A DNA stretch of 7,386 bases, taken from Thermoplasmatota archaeon (GTDB taxonomy: Archaea > Thermoplasmatota > E2 > DHVEG-1). Of the stretch, positions 6,431 to 7,386 are shown piece by piece (positions within the stretch are counted from its first letter, which is position 1; the number at the start of each line of letters is the position of its first letter). The translations under genes and the position numbers were made by a program. The notes below the pieces were generated by a model, which was not told the origin of the DNA, ran no database searches, and was given only the letters and a program-made list of their open reading frames with translations. The stretch spans positions 1-7,386 of the forward strand of contig JAHJFH010000014.1 in the NCBI GenBank assembly GCA_018824925.1, given 5' to 3'.

Positions 6431-6436
6431 AGGAGG
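6431..6436 (+). promoter_or_regulatory. Strong ribosome binding site selecting the GTG start at 6443
   Basis: AGGAGG with a six-base spacer to GTG 6443-6445. It lies inside the longer open frame that begins with TTG at 6395, and so argues for the shorter protein. Confidence 0.7.
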
Positions 6437-6442
6437 AAAAAC

Positions 6443-6760
6443 GTGCCACGAAGAGGAGTTCGGAAGACTAAACTGTCAAAAAATTTTAAAAACAGACGCA
6501 TTGATATCGAGGAAATACCGTTTACCACAATGAAAGTAACCATTCATGCTCTTCGATGGATTTTTCTATTAATATTCATCTACATTTCAGTTAGCATAAT
6601 CCTACTATTCTTTCAAGGCGGAAATGAATCAATAACCAATATCATAGTATATAGTGTGATGGGCTTTTTCACCTTCTTCATGGGTTATTTTGGATGGATG
6701 TTTGCCCAAAGCATAATGGAAATTGTCAGCGGAAAAAAAATACCGGGCGATGAATTCTAA
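6443..6760 (+). CDS. Small basic two-helix membrane protein of unknown function
   Basis: The 105 residues start at GTG 6443, chosen for the AGGAGG site; the open frame extends back to a TTG at 6395 with no comparable signal. The first 19 residues are strongly basic (nine Arg or Lys) and could bind nucleic acid, the ribosome or acidic lipid. Two hydrophobic segments follow at about 37-57 and 66-87, separated by a short polar turn (QGGNES). The tail is short and polar. By the positive-inside rule both ends should be cytoplasmic. I do not recognise a family and give no function. It stands between the GTPase and a methyltransferase on the same strand, with its own likely promoter and a 112-bp gap to the next gene, so it may be transcribed alone. 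Confidence 0.75.
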   Translation: MPRRGVRKTKLSKNFKNRRIDIEEIPFTTMKVTIHALRWIFLLIFIYISVSIILLFFQGGNESITNIIVYSVMGFFTFFMGYFGWMFAQSIMEIVSGKKIPGDEF

Positions 6761-6784
6761 AAATTCATTTCTAATAATTTGGTC

Positions 6785-6833
6785 AGTTGAACAAGGTTAT
6801 TCTATTTATGTAGAATAATCTTTATAATCAACT
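6785..6833. repeat. Nested inverted repeat overlapping the methyltransferase promoter
   Basis: The outer arms AGTTGA (6785-6790) and TCAACT (6828-6833) match perfectly. The inner arms GGTTATTCTA (6795-6804) and TAGAATAATC (6811-6820) match at nine of ten positions around a six-base gap. The right side runs into the TTTATAAT box at 6821-6828. It could be an operator blocking TBP/TFB, or a terminator hairpin for the 105-aa gene in the RNA. Confidence 0.55.
6821..6828 (+). promoter_or_regulatory. TATA box for the methyltransferase gene
   Basis: TTTATAAT is identical to the box at 4147-4154. It predicts a start near 6850 and a leader of about 20 bases, enough to hold the GGAGG site at 6861-6865. 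Confidence 0.55.
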
Positions 6834-6860
6834 TTTGCATATATTACCTATAACATTGAG

Positions 6861-6865
6861 GGAGG
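6861..6865 (+). promoter_or_regulatory. Ribosome binding site deciding the methyltransferase GTG start
   Basis: GGAGG with a seven-base spacer to GTG 6873-6875. No ATG in this frame lies nearby, so this site sets the start. Confidence 0.65.
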
Positions 6866-6872
6866 ACATATA

Positions 6873-7386
6873 GTGGACACTTTTCAGAGCATTGAGAACA
6901 CGATAGAAGAAAAATATAATCAGTTATGGACACAACCAAAAAGTATTAACCGCAATGAAAACCATATCTATCAAGGCTGGCATTTCGGTTTTTTTGAAAA
7001 CGGTATACAAACAAATTACGATGCGATGTTAAACATAAATACGTATATCGCTCGTATGCTACAACTTTCAGAAGACTCATCAAAAATGATTCTTGATGCA
7101 GGATGTGGAGTTGGTGTAACCTTAATTACCCTAGCAAAAAAGTATCCCCATCATCAATATCATGGAATTAGTCTAGCTTTGCAGGAATTACAATTAGCGG
7201 AAAATATCAAGCAAAAGGAACATCTAGATAACATTTTTTTCAAGAAAACATCATACTTAAACACCGGTTTTACCCATAATTCTTTTGATTGTGTTTATTC
7301 CTTAGAATCCTTGTGTTATGCGGAAGATAAACATCGATATATCAAAGAAATGAAGAAAATTCTTAAACCGGATGGACGACTTTTAG
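6873..7386 (+). CDS. SAM-dependent methyltransferase, class I, N-terminal part (3' end outside window)
   Basis: 171 codons are visible and the frame is open to the window edge. The SAM-binding motif I is ILDAGCGVG (73-81). The following strand ends in YHGISL (96-101), where the acidic residue that often binds the SAM ribose is replaced. A later block, FDCVYSLESLCYAEDKHRY (138-156), and the run EMKKILKPDGRLL (159-171) match the UbiE/tocopherol-methyltransferase-like group, in which FDxVxxxEsxxHaeDK and a KPGG turn are common. The N-terminal GWHFGFFENG (35-44) resembles the His-Tyr-Gly-Tyr region of that group. Substrates there include quinones, tocopherols, sterols and small amines, so the acceptor cannot be named. 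The GTG start is set by GGAGG at 6861-6865. Its own TATA box and the overlapping dyad suggest separate control from the upstream gene. Confidence 0.88.
   Translation, partial: MDTFQSIENTIEEKYNQLWTQPKSINRNENHIYQGWHFGFFENGIQTNYDAMLNINTYIARMLQLSEDSSKMILDAGCGVGVTLITLAKKYPHHQYHGISLALQELQLAENIKQKEHLDNIFFKKTSYLNTGFTHNSFDCVYSLESLCYAEDKHRYIKEMKKILKPDGRLL

Noticed and set aside
6395..6442. TTG start adding 16 residues to the small membrane protein
   Set aside because: AGGAGG at 6431-6436 lies inside this stretch at proper distance from GTG 6443, and the TTG has no ribosome site and overlaps the dyad near the TATA box.
1..7386. CRISPR array, insertion sequence, tRNA or rRNA gene
   Set aside because: Reading both strands showed no regularly spaced direct repeats, transposase motifs, cloverleaf sequences or conserved rRNA stretches.

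Overview
The window looks archaeal. The evidence is a membrane-anchored LonB-type protease with two transmembrane segments inside its AAA+ domain, an archaeal NadM-type NMN adenylyltransferase, an archaeal YchF-related GTPase with a TGS domain, TATA-box promoters, and genes that either lack a leader or carry GGTGA/GGAGG ribosome sites. DNA is AT-rich by eye (no exact count made). A euryarchaeal lineage, perhaps a relative of Thermoplasmatota, is my best guess, but the sequence does not fix the taxon.

Layout. (1) 3-437, plus strand: the C-terminal part of an unknown membrane protein. Its 3' end overlaps, tail to tail by 35 bp, the next gene. (2) 403-3981, minus strand, read right to left: lonB, then nadM, then a UbiA-family prenyltransferase. 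Each junction carries a U-tract, and ubiA has its own TATA box. (3) 3982-4177: a 196-bp divergent intergenic region with an A8/T9 inverted repeat in the lonB leader and a well-placed TATA box for leaderless transcription to the right. (4) 4178-6301, plus strand: a two-domain bactofilin-like protein with a central hydrophobic segment, then the YchF-related GTPase, 6 bp apart with the GTPase ribosome site at the end of the first gene. They are probably one operon. (5) 6302-6872: two tight hairpins behind the GTPase, then a 105-aa basic protein with two membrane segments, then a dyad overlapping the next promoter. (6) 6873 to the window end: the N-terminal 171 residues of a SAM-dependent methyltransferase.

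How they fit together. lonB (membrane proteolysis), nadM (NAD synthesis) and ubiA (prenyl transfer to a lipid, quinone or heme acceptor) are housekeeping-type functions with no obvious shared pathway. The bactofilin-like/GTPase pair, divergent from a membrane protease, could be a membrane-scaffold module, but that is inference from position only.

The most unusual signal is inside the bactofilin-like gene. A 60-bp imperfect inverted repeat (4539-4598) sits at the boundary between its two beta-repeat domains. Synonymous codon choice changes at the same place, from T/G-ending before it to C-rich after it. No CRISPR array, transposase, tRNA or rRNA gene was seen.
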